Below are positions 1-10,991 of a stretch of DNA of 64,000 bases, piece by piece. The position numbers and the translations under genes were made by a program. The stretch's first letter is position 1. Every line of letters starts with the position of its first letter. The notes under the pieces are model-generated. The model was not told the origin of the DNA. It was given only the letters and a program-made list of their open reading frames with translations, and searched no databases. Source of the DNA: Labia minor (Eukaryota > Arthropoda > Insecta > Dermaptera > Spongiphoridae); contig OY720344.1 of assembly GCA_963082975.1 (NCBI GenBank), forward strand, positions 78,480,053 to 78,544,052. The letters run 5' to 3'.

Positions 1-348
1 TAAACATTGAAATAAATATTTTACAAACTCTCAATTAGAATAAGATACCAGATGACATTAAATAATTCATTATAGAAAAAAATAATTTCTATAAGTATAA
101 GGTTTTTTTATTATATTATGTTTATAAAAACTCAAAATTAATATAAGTATATTCGATTATGAAGTTGTTAAAAATTTAAATCTAATTGATAAATTTTGAA
201 AATTATAGAATCATTTTATTTATAACAAAATTAAATTAACATAATTATGAATATATAGTTATTATTCTTTTATTAATATTCTCTGATAACAAATTTATTG
301 AATAAATTGTCATTAAAACAAGCATAAAGTATATTATATTTAATATTT
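1..348. other. AT-rich 3' flank
   Basis: AT-rich sequence downstream (on the minus strand) of the polyadenylation signal of the host gene. No open frame, repeat copy or RNA-like structure was seen. Confidence 0.5.
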
Positions 349-354
349 TTTATT
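349..354 (-). terminator. Polyadenylation signal AATAAA of the host gene
   Basis: On the minus strand the sequence reads AATAAA, 64 nt past the TAA stop at 418-420. AATAAA is common by chance in such AT-rich DNA, so the position is supportive rather than conclusive. Confidence 0.35.
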
Positions 355-417
355 CATACCAAAGTTATTTAAACGCTTTTTCGGAGTTTATATTTTCTAA
401 AATAAAATAAACCGAAT

Positions 418-524
418 TTAAAAAACCGAAAAGTCGTTGTGGGAATTCAACGTTGGGATAAGATACAGGTTGTTGATATAATCCAAATTTTGAATTTGAT
501 TCTCGCTCCCATCAATAGCACCAC
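418..524 (-). CDS. Host gene, putative terminal exon (stop TAA at 418-420)
   Basis: Acceptor AG at 525-526 (context CACTCTCAG) follows a T-rich tract and is the first AG after that tract. The incoming phase is 1, so the split codon reads GGT (Gly). The exon then encodes a short tail containing GAIDGSENQIQNLDYINNL and ends at TAA. It is the predicted C-terminus of the host protein. Support is the correct phase, a short upstream intron (525-643) and AATAAA shortly downstream. There is no homology that I can name, so it could be fortuitous. Confidence 0.42.
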
Positions 525-643
525 CTGAGAGTGTGCCGTGGTGTTGCCACCAACAACCATAAAAGAAAAGATAGTCAAAATGAATAGGAAAATTGGTAAT
601 TATTTCGTTGACAGCCGCAGCTAGGTGGGTTCATGAAACTTAC

Positions 644-702
644 CCTGCTCTATTCCTTGTATGATTCTAAACAACTTTTTCTTATGACTTTTTGCATGAT
701 CT
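644..702 (-). CDS. Host gene, putative penultimate exon (59 nt)
   Basis: The donor is GTAAGT directly after position 644, a strong match. The acceptor AG (703-704) has a weak, A-interrupted pyrimidine tract. The exon accepts phase 2 from exon 16222-16321 (split codon AGA) and leaves phase 1. It encodes a basic peptide with DHAKSHKKKLFRIIQGIEQ. It continues the basic and heptad-like character of the preceding exon. The intron between them would be about 15.5 kb. Moderate to low confidence. Confidence 0.38.
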
Positions 703-1812
703 CTTTTAGTTTAATTAATAAAGCTTGTTGAGCTCATGTAAATAATTACCGGTTTTTATAAAAGTTGTTATATACATATAATTATAAAATATATATCCAA
801 ATATAATGCAATATACTTCTTTCTAATCATTCTAATTTAGTATTATTTATTTAACTATATATTTAAATTTATTTTTTATGATTATATAAGAAAAAATTTT
901 TACTTACGATTATTTAAGATCACATTTAAGATTGTGAAAAAATTTTGAAAATACTGGCTGTTGCATATAATTTGTAATTAAAACATAATATGAAATTATC
1001 TACATCATAGCACATTATGGTTAAAATATTGATTACGAATTCTTCATCTTAATCCAAATTTAACAGCAAAAATAAAATAAGAAAATAAAAATAATATAAA
1101 AAAAAAATACAAAAAATTGTTTAAAATTACAATTAAATTTAAAAAGAATCATTTACTATTGACAGATAAACAAAATCATCTTTATAAAAGCGCCAAAATT
1201 TGATTTTTTTTATATAAAACCATATGACTCCATAAGATGGCGTTAATAGCATCTTATTCAATCATTTCATGGAAAATTTAAAATATAATGGTTCTTTAAT
1301 TTACTGCATTCATGTGAGTTTATTAAATGTTATTTAAATAAAAAAACTTAATAATGCTATTCATTTTTTTCACTTAATCAAACAAATATATATTACTTTG
1401 ATATAAGTATTTACAGATTTAAGCTAAGATTTAATAAAATAAACCAATATAAATATACTTACTTTCATAATTGATGCATTATTCTGCATAGTAGCTATTT
1501 TTCGAAAATATTTAAAGAAAATATTTATATTTTTTGAACAATAATATTATATGAAAATTCTTATAAAATTTGGTTGATTCTGTATTGAATTATAATTAAT
1601 TATAAGTTTGAATATTTATTTATATTATATTTTTAATAAACTCAATTTAAAAAAGGATGAAATTAACTAATTCACACTCACTTCACTATTCATCGTTCAA
1701 AGCCCTTCTTATATTAATAATCTTAATCATAATTAATATTAAATTGTATTAAAATAATTTAATTTCAATTGTTTCAATTGTTTGATTTTGATTTTCTCTG
1801 TAAGTTACATAT
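703..1812. other. AT-rich intron sequence
   Basis: Start of the long putative intron. It holds no recognisable element; only short A/T runs and low-complexity sequence were seen. Confidence 0.5.
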
Positions 1813-1868
1813 ACATATATCTATCTATCTATCTATCTATATATATAGATATAGATATATATATATAA
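1813..1868. repeat. TATC/TA microsatellite
   Basis: Five tandem TATC units followed by TA-rich repeats form a short near-palindrome. It abuts family E at 1869, and a related TATA tract abuts the other family E copy at 58645. Confidence 0.8.
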
Positions 1869-2197
1869 GGCAATGACTGTGTGTGTGGTGTGGTGGTGTC
1901 TCGCCTAAACACAAAAACTACCCGTCCAATTTCGATGAAACTTTCAGGGATTGATGTGGACATTCCAAGGAAGGTTTTAGCGTAGTTAAATCCAAAATTA
2001 ATTTAATTAGCAATATTTTGATAAAATTCTATTCATGGTTACCATGGTTACATTGAAAAATTTACAATAAATAAATAAAAATAATTGGAAATCTTTTCAA
2101 CTTATTATATTGATAAATTTTATTAATATTTTTAATTTTTTTTAAACTGTCAAAAATAACATACCCATAATAACAGTTGTAATAAAAATAAAATTAA
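1869..2197 (+). repeat. Repeat family E, copy 1
   Basis: Starts with a GT-rich tract, then the block CGTCCAATTTCGATGAAAC, and ends with TGTCAAAAATAACATACCCA. It matches the reverse complement of 58087-58645 with an internal deletion. The block 'GATGAAACTTTCAGGGATTG' is the kind of conserved core found in arthropod Helitron/HINE-type repeats (general knowledge, not searched). It is directly abutted by family B at 2198. Confidence 0.7.
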
Positions 2198-2411
2198 CTG
2201 GAGTGTCTCCACTCGACTATCTCGCAATTTGAATAGAATTAAATAACATAATATATTATATTTAAATTAAATTAAATTAATTATAAATTATAAATAATAA
2301 ATATTAAACCAGCGCATATTTGGCTTTTTGCTGATGGCACCACGTCACGTGTTGGCGAGTGAGATTTGCAGTGTTAAAAAATTAATTCTGGTAATTACAG
2401 CAAATCAATCA
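2198..2411 (-). mobile_element. Family B (HINE-like) copy 1, truncated
   Basis: Begins with the hairpin end CTGGAGTGTCTCCACTCG and then ACTATCTCGC, exactly like 19233 and 47322. It continues through the 'CACGTCACGTGTTGGCGAG' region. The microsatellite and the distal inverted-repeat end are missing because the family C array starts here. Confidence 0.6.
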
Positions 2412-4890
2412 CACATCTATACGGACGGACAGACGGACGGACAGACATCATGCTAAAAATACTTTTTTCTGTTAAGAAAATGCATGATTCGTGGAGATAT
2501 GTAAAAATCTCCACATGTGAAATTTGGTGTGAAAACAATACCTCACTTACTATCGTCGGTCGGTAAAAAGTATTTTTAGCATGATGTCTGTCCGTCCGTC
2601 CGTCCGTCCGTATAGATGTGTACAGCCTGAACGGCTCAACGGATTTTGATGAAATTTGGTATATTTACTTAATGCATCAGTGGGATGAAATGATCAACTT
2701 TTGGTGCAAATCCGGAAACCGGAAGTGGTAGTATTAGCGATCGACGATAGGAAGGGAAGGGTTATTTTCACACCAAATTTCACATGAGGAGATTTTTTTA
2801 TATATCACCACGAATCATGCACTTTGTATTGGTTTTATCCTCGGGAAAATCATATTTATTAGTTTTTTCTTAATTAAAATTATATGACGTCATCCAGCCA
2901 TTCATGACGTCACAGCCTGGTCTTGCATATATATTATAAATAAAATAAAATTAATAAGTTGACCTGTGGCCAGGTCCGAACCGACCGACGGTTTGAAGTA
3001 AATTAATTTCCAGATACAGAAACAATTTCAAATAATTTTAATATATCTATTAATGTAATAAAAAACAAATATGGATAGAACATAAATATTTTTAATTTTA
3101 TTTTATTTATAATATATAGCTTAAGTAGCCGGCGTTACCCGGCGTTACCCGAGGCTGTGACGTCATGAAGGGCTGGGTGACGTCATATAATTTTAAATTA
3201 AGAAAAACATAATGAAGATGATTTTTCCCGAGAATAAAACCAATACATTCGTGGTGATATGTAAAAAAATCTCCACATGTGAAATTTGGTGTGAAAATAA
3301 CCCTTCCCTTCCTATCGTCGATCGCTAATACTACCACTTCTGGTTTCCGGATTTGTACCAAAAGTTGATCAATTCATCCCACTGATGCATTAAGTAAATA
3401 TACCAAATTTCATCAAAATCGGTTGAGCCGTTCAGGCTGTACACATCTATACGGACGGACGGACAGACATCATGCTAAAAATACTTTTTACCGACCGACG
3501 ATAGTAAGGGAGGTATTGTTTTCACACCAAATTTCACATGTGGAGATTTTTACATATCTCCACGAATCATGCATTTTCTTATCAGAAAAAAGTATTTTTA
3601 GCATGATGTCTGTCCGTCCGTCCGTCCGTCCGTCCGTCCGTCCGTATAGATGTGTACAGCCTGAACGGCTCAACCGATTTTGATGAAATTTGGTATATTT
3701 ACTTAATGCATCAGTGGGATGAATTGATCAACTTTTGGTGCAAATCCGGAAACCGGAAGTGGTCCGTCCGTCCGTCCGTCCGTCCGTATAGATGTGTACA
3801 GCCTGAACGGCTCAACCGATTTTGATGAAATTTGGTATATTTACTTAATGCATCAGTGGGATGAATTGATCAACTTTTGGTGCAAATCCGGAAACCGGAA
3901 GTGGTAGTATTAGCGATCGACGATAGGAAGGGAAGGGTTATTTTCACACCAAATTTCACATGAGGAGATTTTTTTATATATCACCACGAATCATGCATTT
4001 TCTTAACAGAAAAAGTATTTTTAGCATGATGTCTGTCCGTGCGTCCGTCCGTCCTTCCGTCTGTCCGTATAAATGTGTACAGCCTGAACGGCTCAACCGA
4101 TTTTGATGAAATTTGGTATCTTTACTTAATGCATCAGTGGGATGAATTGATCAACTTTTGGTGCAAATCCGGAAACCGGAAGTGGTAGTATTAGCGATCG
4201 ACGATAAGAAGGGAAGGGTTATTTTCGCACCAAATTTCACATAAGGAGATTTTTTTACATATCACCACGAATGTATTGGTTTTATCCTCGGGAAAAATCA
4301 TCTTCATTATGTTTTTCTTAATTTAAAATTATATGACGTCACCCAGCCCTTCATGACGTCACAGCCTCGGGTAACGCCGGCTACTTCAGCTATATATTAT
4401 AAATAAAATAAAATTAAAAATATTTATGTTCTATCCATATCTGTTTTTTATTACATTAATAGATATATTAAAATTATTTGAAATTGTTTCTGTAGCTGGA
4501 AATTAATTTACTTCAAACCGTCGGTCGGTTCGGACCTGGCCACAGGTCAACTTATTTCTGTTAAGAAAATGCATGATTCGTGGAGATATGTAAAAATCTC
4601 CACATATGAAATTTGGTGTGAAAACAATACCTCCCTTACTATCGTCGGTCGGTAAAAATGTTTATATTTATTATTTATGTATGCCTATCTGTTTTTTATT
4701 ACATTAATAGATATATTAAAATTATTTGAAATTGTTTCTGTATCTGGAAATTAATTTATTTCAAACCGTCGGTCGGTTCGGACCTGGCCACAGGTCAACT
4801 TATTCTGTTAAGAAAATGCATGATTCGTGGAGATATGTAAAGATCTCCACATGTGAAAACAATACCTCCCTTACTATCGTCGGTCGGTAA
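2412..4890. repeat. Nested inverted array of family C elements
   Basis: At least eight full or partial family C copies in both orientations. Minus pieces: 2412-2567, about 2958-3489, about 4555-4655 and about 4803-4890. Plus pieces: about 2569-2950, 3490-3763, 3764-4553 and about 4690-4800. Each unit carries a TCCG microsatellite, the core ACCGATTTTGATGAAATTTG, paired TGACGTCA palindromes and the terminal hairpin GACCTGGCCACAGGTC. Several short open frames here are simply this repeat read in different frames. Confidence 0.75.
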
Positions 4891-4934
4891 AAAAGTCCAA
4901 TTAAAACTAAAATTTCAATTATATTCATTTAATA

Positions 4935-4962
4935 TATTATTATTATTATTATTATTATTATT
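4935..4962. repeat. ATT microsatellite
   Basis: About nine tandem ATT units. A similar tract lies at 57097-57112 near another family D copy. Confidence 0.8.
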
Positions 4963-5518
4963 AAGTGTTCAGTTATCACATACGTATATATGTATACAGA
5001 CACACATGCAAAAGCGAAGCTTTACCCGGTCTGCTAATATATATATATACTAGCTGCCCCGAGCGCCTTCGGCGCTCTCCGCACCTAGACGGGGGCTCCG
5101 CCCCCTGTACCCCCCGAGTAAAAGGTTTTCATCCATTTTGTTTCAATCAGTATATTACATAAAACATTTGTGTTCTTATTTAAAATACATTTTAATTTAA
5201 TCACTAAATTAATTATATATATTATTATTGTATATGTTAATAATATATCTATCTATCTATGTGACTCTAAGGAACTCGAAAGTTCTAGGCCGCAGCAACC
5301 ACATTTCTCCAAGTGTCCCTATCCTGAGCCCTTGTCCCATCTCTCTTACGTCCCTTCCTACACGTCCTTGGTCTTCCAAGCGGACGTTTTCCAATCCAAA
5401 ATCTTTTTCCTCTCCCATTCTAGCCGCGTCCCCTGCCTATCGCAGCTTTTTCGCTTTTATAACTCTAACTATTTCTGAAGATGCATAGAGGTCATGCAAT
5501 TAATCGTTATGCAGTCTC

Positions 5519-6064
5519 TGTTAAGTACGACTAATTGCCACCTGTAGCGTTGCTATGAAAATAAATATATTTATGTTTTTATTATTATGATGTAAATAAA
5601 AAAGGAAATAAAATTATATTTTGTTGTTCTAATTCAAGAGAAATATATTTCCTTTAATTTTAATTTCTTTCAATAGGTTATGGGCCCAGGAAGAAATTAA
5701 AAAAAAAATTATTATTTAAATAAAGAACATCAAAAAAAAAAAAAATAACATGAACTTTCAAAAGCATACTGAAAGGAATATCACACCATTCAAAGGTAAA
5801 GATTTTGATAATTGGAAATTTAGGATGAAGATTATTTTAGTTGAGAATGAATGTGAAACAGCTATAGAAAGAGAAATAAAAAATGATGCGCCAAATGCAG
5901 ATCTTAAAAAAGAACGTAAGTGTAAATCTTTAATAACTATGGCTATTGATGATACTCATCTTGAATATATAAAAGATAAAGAAACCGCATATGAAATGTG
6001 GCAATCTTTAGAAAAGACATTTAATAGAAAAGAGAATTTCCTTTAATTTTAATTTCTTTCAATA
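5519..6064 (+). mobile_element. Deleted Ty1/copia-type retrotransposon
   Basis: The left LTR is 5519-5675 (TGTTAAG ... TTTCAATA). The last 28 bp of the LTR recur at 6037-6064 as the right end. The element is flanked by the 5-bp target duplication GTCTC (5514-5518 and 6065-6069), the size expected for copia. Right after the LTR, GGTTATGGGCCCAG (5676-5689) is the primer-binding site known from Drosophila copia, which pairs with an internal part of initiator tRNA-Met. Only the start of gag survives between the LTR ends, so pol and most of the right LTR were lost by one deletion. Confidence 0.85.
5750..6046 (+). pseudogene. Copia gag N-terminal fragment
   Basis: A 98-aa frame beginning MNFQKHTERNITPFKGK with the copia Gag start signature FKGKDFDNWKFRMKIIL (residues about 14-30) and YEMWQSLEKTF near the end. 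In complete elements Gag continues to a zinc knuckle and then protease, integrase and reverse transcriptase. Here the frame runs into the remnant of the 3' LTR after residue 94, so the last residues are LTR-encoded. It lies 60 bp after the primer-binding site. A truncated, presumably non-functional product. Confidence 0.8.
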
Positions 6065-6499
6065 GTCTCCGCCATTCCCCGGTGACCTCATCTTTCTTTG
6101 GCCAATAAATGCTGGAAAGAATACTCTGGATCTACTCTCATCTCCCAGGGTCATAGACCTTGCGTCCCACCCATATAATACAACAGGCAAAATAATTGGT
6201 TTATATATTTTAATTTTGATTCCTTTTGATAATAATTTTGATGAGATAAGCCTCTTTACTGCATGATAACAGGCGTTTCCCGATTACAACTTCGATTTAA
6301 ATATATATATTCTTCTTAAATATTATTATCCTTCGTGATTACATTCAATTTTTCTACATATTCAAATTCTACATTTTGTATATAGATTTTGTAACTAAAT
6401 ATTTTTTCTTATCACCATTAATTTCAATCTGAATTAGAAGAAAATTATAAATTACCTCCTCTTCCAGCCCATTTACCTATCCAGGCATCTTAATTTCTT

Positions 6500-7080
6500 A
6501 ACACTCCGTTTTTTTAAATTTAAAATAAAAGGAGATAAATAGTTTTAAATTATATTCGAATGGTCTATTATATTCTATATATCAGTATTTTTTTCTGAAT
6601 TTAATACCAACTTGATTTTCAAAATGTTCCATTCGTTATCCATATGATTGATTACATGTGTTAAAATTTAAAAAAATTCAAATATTCTAATTTTTAAATT
6701 TATATTATTTTTGAATATTAATTTTTATTAATATCATATCAAAAAAGAGAATTTATTAAAAATTAAAAATAAAAAAAGAAGCCTATTAATAAAAAAATAT
6801 AATAGAATACAATAATTTTGATTTAAAACAAATTTTAATTTAAAAAAAAAAATACTCAATATAAAAAAGACATAAATTTAAAACATCTCGTAATATCATT
6901 TGTCTAAAAAACATATTTTAATTAACCAAGAAATCATTTTTGCACTTAAAATATATTTGTAATTAATAATTGAAACAAAAATAAAAATAATAAAATTTTG
7001 TTATTTTAATTGAAGTTTTGAAAATATTTTTGTATTGATAAAAGTTTAAAAATAATATATTCAGTTTTTTTAAGCTTTCA
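6500..7080 (+). repeat. AT-rich repeat, empty-site copy (pairs with 30322-31300)
   Basis: Nearly colinear with 30322-31300, sharing blocks such as TGATTGATTACATGTGTTAA and AAAACATCTCGTAATATCAT (TTATATCAT in the other copy). The copy at 30 kb has a family C composite inserted where this one reads ATATCAAAAAAGAG (6743-6757). The same sequence also starts at 37280 next to family D, so it may be part of the D element or a neighbour duplicated with it. Confidence 0.65.
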
Positions 7081-7302
7081 CTTTCAAATAGAAAAGAAGA
7101 AATATTCAATTATATAGAAAGAATAAATGAAAATTAAGTTAAATATGATCTAAATATTTTATTAAATAAATTTAAATGAGAACTTTTAGAATAAATTATT
7201 TAATTTAATTGATATTTAAATATTAGAATTTAAAATAAAAAGTGAAATATTATAATAATTTTTAAATTCTGAGCAATATGCAGACAAAAACCTTTTTTTT
7301 AT

Positions 7303-8012
7303 ATATAGATAGTCGAGCTGGGGATGGCAATATGGGTTTTTCCAAAAAGAGAAAGTTACCCCCCCCCCCCCCCCCGAGGCCCTAGTAGGGATTAATTTAA
7401 TTATTTATTATATTTCAAAGGAATATTTTAATATCATTTTAAATGAATGAATGAAAATTCAAATTTTATATAGTTTTTTATATATGTTTATTTATGCAGA
7501 AAAAATTAATTGACATAATTATTAATTTAATAAAATAAAATTTAATATTATAATTTAATAAAATAAAATTTAATTTAATAAAATAAAATTTAATAATAAA
7601 ATTTAATTTAATAAAATATTAAAATAATAAAAATTAATAAATTTAAAAAAAAAATATATAATACTTAAAGAAAAAAATGTGCCTTTGCAAGTTTCGAACT
7701 CAGGGTGCAAAGTCATAAGAAGACGCGCTAGCTCGCTCGGCCAGGAACCGCTTTTGTTTGCAAGTTTTCTATTAGAATTTATATACATGTCAAATTATCG
7801 CCACCAGCGCCTCTATGAGCTAGTATGGTAACTAAACTATTTTTAATTAATTAGCACTTCCTGGACACACCTTACCAATTAGCGGTTTTATGAAGGAAGT
7901 CTGACATGCCCTGAGACCTAGTGAATATACATAAAAAATTTCATAAGAATCGGTCCAGCCGTTTCGGAGGAGTATTCTGTCAAAGTTTTGTGACACGAGA
8001 ATTTTATATATA
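7303..8012 (+). mobile_element. Family H, DNA-type or HINE-like repeat
   Basis: The first 200 bp match the reverse complement of 45950-46175. A C17 homopolymer lies at 7359-7375. Near the end is AAGAATCGGTCCAGCCGTTT and then GACACGAGAATTTTATATAT; this end also appears in reverse at 41017-41037. The 'GGTCCAGCCGTTTCGGAG' core is common in arthropod non-autonomous repeats. No coding capacity. It contains a tRNA-like segment (7683-7762). Confidence 0.5.
7683..7762 (-). repeat. tRNA-like SINE head
   Basis: On the minus strand TGGCCGAGCGAGCTAGCG resembles a pol III A box and, about 30 nt on, GAGTTCGAAACTT resembles a B box, at tRNA-like spacing, followed by a T run. It does not fold as an intact tRNA by eye. 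It is probably a tRNA-derived SINE remnant inside family H. Confidence 0.4.
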
Positions 8013-8212
8013 AGATATATATATACTAAGGTTATATACTAATATTGTAAAATTTAAATATATTATATACTAATATTTATATGATTTATAAGATTTAAAT
8101 AAGAATTAATAATAAATAATATTTTAAACTTGAAATTTTGTTAGAATTTTCTTGATTATCTTTTTAAAGCCAGCCTTATTTGTTAATTGAACCCTTTATG
8201 TATTATAAATAA

Positions 8213-9448
8213 TTTATATATGTTAAATACTAGAAAAGGTGAATTTTGAATTATTTCGAAAAGTATTTATTTATTCATCAATATCCAACCCCTTCAAAGT
8301 AATTCCCCTCAGATATAATGAACTTATGCCAGGGCTTCTTTCAATCGTCGAAGCACTTTTCGGTATGGCTATCAGCTCGAGCTTCGATTCCGACTTTATC
8401 TAATCAATTGTGGCAAAACACTTTCCTTTCATTGGTCTCTTCAGTTTTGGGAATAGGAAAATGTAGAGAGCCAAATCTGGTGAATACGGTAGTTGAGGCA
8501 TGATTACGGTGTTGTTTTTGGCCAAAAAATCACAAACAAGCAATGATGTGTGAGCTGGTACATTATCGCAGAATCCATGATCTGTTTTTCACATTTCCGA
8601 TCGTTTGAGCCGAATTGCTTCACGTAAACATTGCATAACTTCCTTGTAGTATTCCTTATTAACAGTACGACCTGTTGACAAGAACTCATGATGCATTACA
8701 CTATTGTAATAGAAGAAAACATTGAACAAAACCTTCACATTTGATCGAACTTTTCGTGCTTTTTTCGGTCTTGGCTCTCCTGGCCGTTTCCATTGGGATG
8801 ATTGGGCCTTGGTTTCGACGTCATAACCATATACCCAAGTTTCGTCACCAGTTATGACCTTGAGCAAATCTGAATCGTCGTTGACATTATTCAACAACTC
8901 CTGAGCGATACTAATGCGACGTTTCTTTTGCTCAACATTTTGCAATTTCGGAACAAACTTCATGCTTAAAACATCTGAGAAAATTGCATGGCATGAGCCA
9001 ATTGATATGCCAACATCTCTGCAACTTCCCTAATAGTGATTCGACGATTTTCCAAACCATTATCTTCACTGTTTCGATGTTTTCTTCGTTTATTGTTGCA
9101 ACTCCACGAGGCTCATCGTTATCATCATCTTCGCGGCCTCCTTTAAAGCGCTTTTTTTGAGACAAAGTAGACTCGCCGAAAGCCAGAGTCAACATTTTAA
9201 GTGCATTGGAGCACTTAATTCCATTTTTAACGCAAAATTTAATACAGATTCTTTGATCCATTTTTTTAAGTAAAAAATCGAAGAACACACAAAAATGTCA
9301 GTTGTCGAAAACCAACTACTAATCCAAAATGATAATGTCAACATATGAGAAACATATGTGAACCAGCATAAGAAAAAAAAAATTAGATAATCGAATGTAC
9401 ACAGTCGACGAAAATTCAAAATTCACCTTTTCTTTTGAACATACCTCG
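8213..9448 (-). mobile_element. Mariner element (about 1.24 kb), degenerate left end
   Basis: The right end reads, on the minus strand, TA then CGAGGTATGTTCAAAAG followed by AAAAGGTGAATTTTGAATT. The left end carries AGAAAAGGTGAATTTTGAAT at 8234-8253 with a decayed outer part. TA at 9449-9450 fits the mariner target site. Length and terminal repeats are those of a standard mariner. Confidence 0.85.
8330..9261 (-). pseudogene. Mariner transposase, frameshifted
   Basis: The reading starts with MDQRICIKFCVKNGIKCSNA (the N-terminal helix region) and shifts frame near 8940. It continues with VITGDETWVYGYD, which holds the first catalytic Asp, and shifts again near 8590. It then reads FCDNVPAHTSLLV (second Asp) and YSPDLALYIFLFP. 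In active mariners the last motif is SPDLAPxDxxLF; here the third catalytic Asp is replaced (ALYI). At least two frameshifts plus this substitution mean it cannot be active. An intact transposase would be about 345 aa and move the element by cut-and-paste at TA. Confidence 0.85.
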
Positions 9449-9847
9449 TATATCCTATAATATCCTATTTATACATTAAACAAAATATGTACTTGTATTG
9501 CTCATATATATATATACGAAAACTTTTTATTTATAGGTTGAATTTGTGTTCAAAGGATCTAGTGCATAATATGGGTATAATTCACACTGAAAACAATTTT
9601 ACTCATTCATTAAATTAAAAAAAAAATTAAATAAATTAAGATTTCATTTTCTTTAATATATATATATATATAATATAATATATTTACGTATAAAAAAAGA
9701 AATAAATAGAAATAATTTCTAAAAAAATAAATCTTCTTATGTAAGATCTTTTAAAAAGTGATTTGGATGCAAAAATCTAAAAAAGAACCAATAAAATATA
9801 ATATTTTAATATAAAAATGAATAAGATACATATATTTGATAACTTAT

Positions 9848-10410
9848 TTAAAAATTATTTCCAAAACGTGAATCTCCAAGGATTTGGATGAAACTTGACC
9901 TGTGGATACCTTGTTTAATTGCAAAGAAACTTTTCTTAAAAAATTTTTCCCGCTCTCTTCTAGTTTACGAGATAATCATTATTAAAATTTGCATATAAAT
10001 CCATTTACATTCAGTTTGACATCCATATTAATAATTGTTTTTTTTCATTTGGTCTCAAGAATTATTCACTTATTCACTAATTTTCGGTTTTTATCAGTTC
10101 GGTTTGGATATAAAAAAATTATTTAATTAATTAATTTTTTAATTTTCATATATCCAAAGCCTTCTGAAAAAACCCAAAAAATTAGTAGAGCCCTCTTCTG
10201 GCTAAATGAATAAAACATGGTAGCTAAATATAATAGAATGTAAATGGATTTATATGCAAATTTTAAAAATGATTATCTCGTAAACTAGAAGAGACCGGGA
10301 AAAATTATATAAGTAATGTTTCTTTGGAATTAATCAAGGAATCCACAGGTAAAGTTTCATCTAAATCCCTAGAGATTCATGTTTTGTAAATAATTATCAA
10401 AAAGTCAATA
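9848..10410. repeat. Family G foldback element with about 150-bp inverted arms
   Basis: The left arm (about 9848-10016) and right arm (about 10237-10410) are inverted copies: ...GAATCTCCAAGGATTTGGAT... versus ...ATCCCTAGAGATTCATG..., and both carry CTAGTTTACGAGATAA in opposite senses. The roughly 220-bp centre has TTCGGTTTTTATCAGTTCGG. A second copy without a clear right arm is at 28865-29230. Confidence 0.7.
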
Positions 10411-10991
10411 TTTAATTTTTAAACATTAAAATATAATGAAATTATGAGGTTATATACCTTAATATCATTATATTAGGCACAAGAAAATAATTTATTATAA
10501 TTTTTTTTACAAAACTATTTATAATCCCAAAATTCTTAATACATAGATTCACAATTTATGACAAACGTGTACAATTAATTTTTTTTTGTTTAATAAATAA
10601 TTTATTAAATATTTTAATATTTTGTAAAATTATAAAATTAAAAATATGTAGGTATTTTAATTTTGGGCCTAATTTCATACACACATTTTCGAAATTCAAT
10701 ATATATTTCTTTCATATTCAATAAAATCTTATAACTACTTTATGTGTAATGATTTTTTTTTTTTTTTTTTTTATTTAGCATCCATTTATTTTGTATATCT
10801 GCCCGAAGGCAATAATACATGGTTTACAAATAAAGTAATAAATGGGGAAGGGAGGTAAAAGGAAATAATAGGGCGGGTTAAGGAGAATGAGTCATTGGAA
10901 GTGTGGGTAGGAAAATAGTCGAGGAGGAAGAAGGGAATGTCACTGAATTATTAATCTGATGGCTAATCCCAGCAAGGGCACCATCGCGGGT

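Larger units (their letters stand above)
5049..6510 (-). mobile_element. LINE fragment, family D copy 1 (3' part), split by a copia element
   Basis: The 3' end of the element is at 5049: reverse complement GCGCTCGGGGCAGCTAGT, preceded by the hairpin GAGCGCCGAAGGCGCTC, with TA repeats beyond it. Reading the minus strand upstream gives remains of the reverse transcriptase C-terminus: LHDLYASSEIVRVIKAKK and then a GEEKDF-like stretch; before the copia insertion it reads VTGEWRR. This C-terminal signature is widespread in arthropod LINEs; clade not resolved. There are frameshifts and stops throughout. Homology to 36102-37320 continues to about 6510. Confidence 0.7.

Noticed and set aside
3423..3683. 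Short open frames across the family C array
   Set aside because: They are the TCCG microsatellite and repeat core read in several frames on both strands, without coding character.
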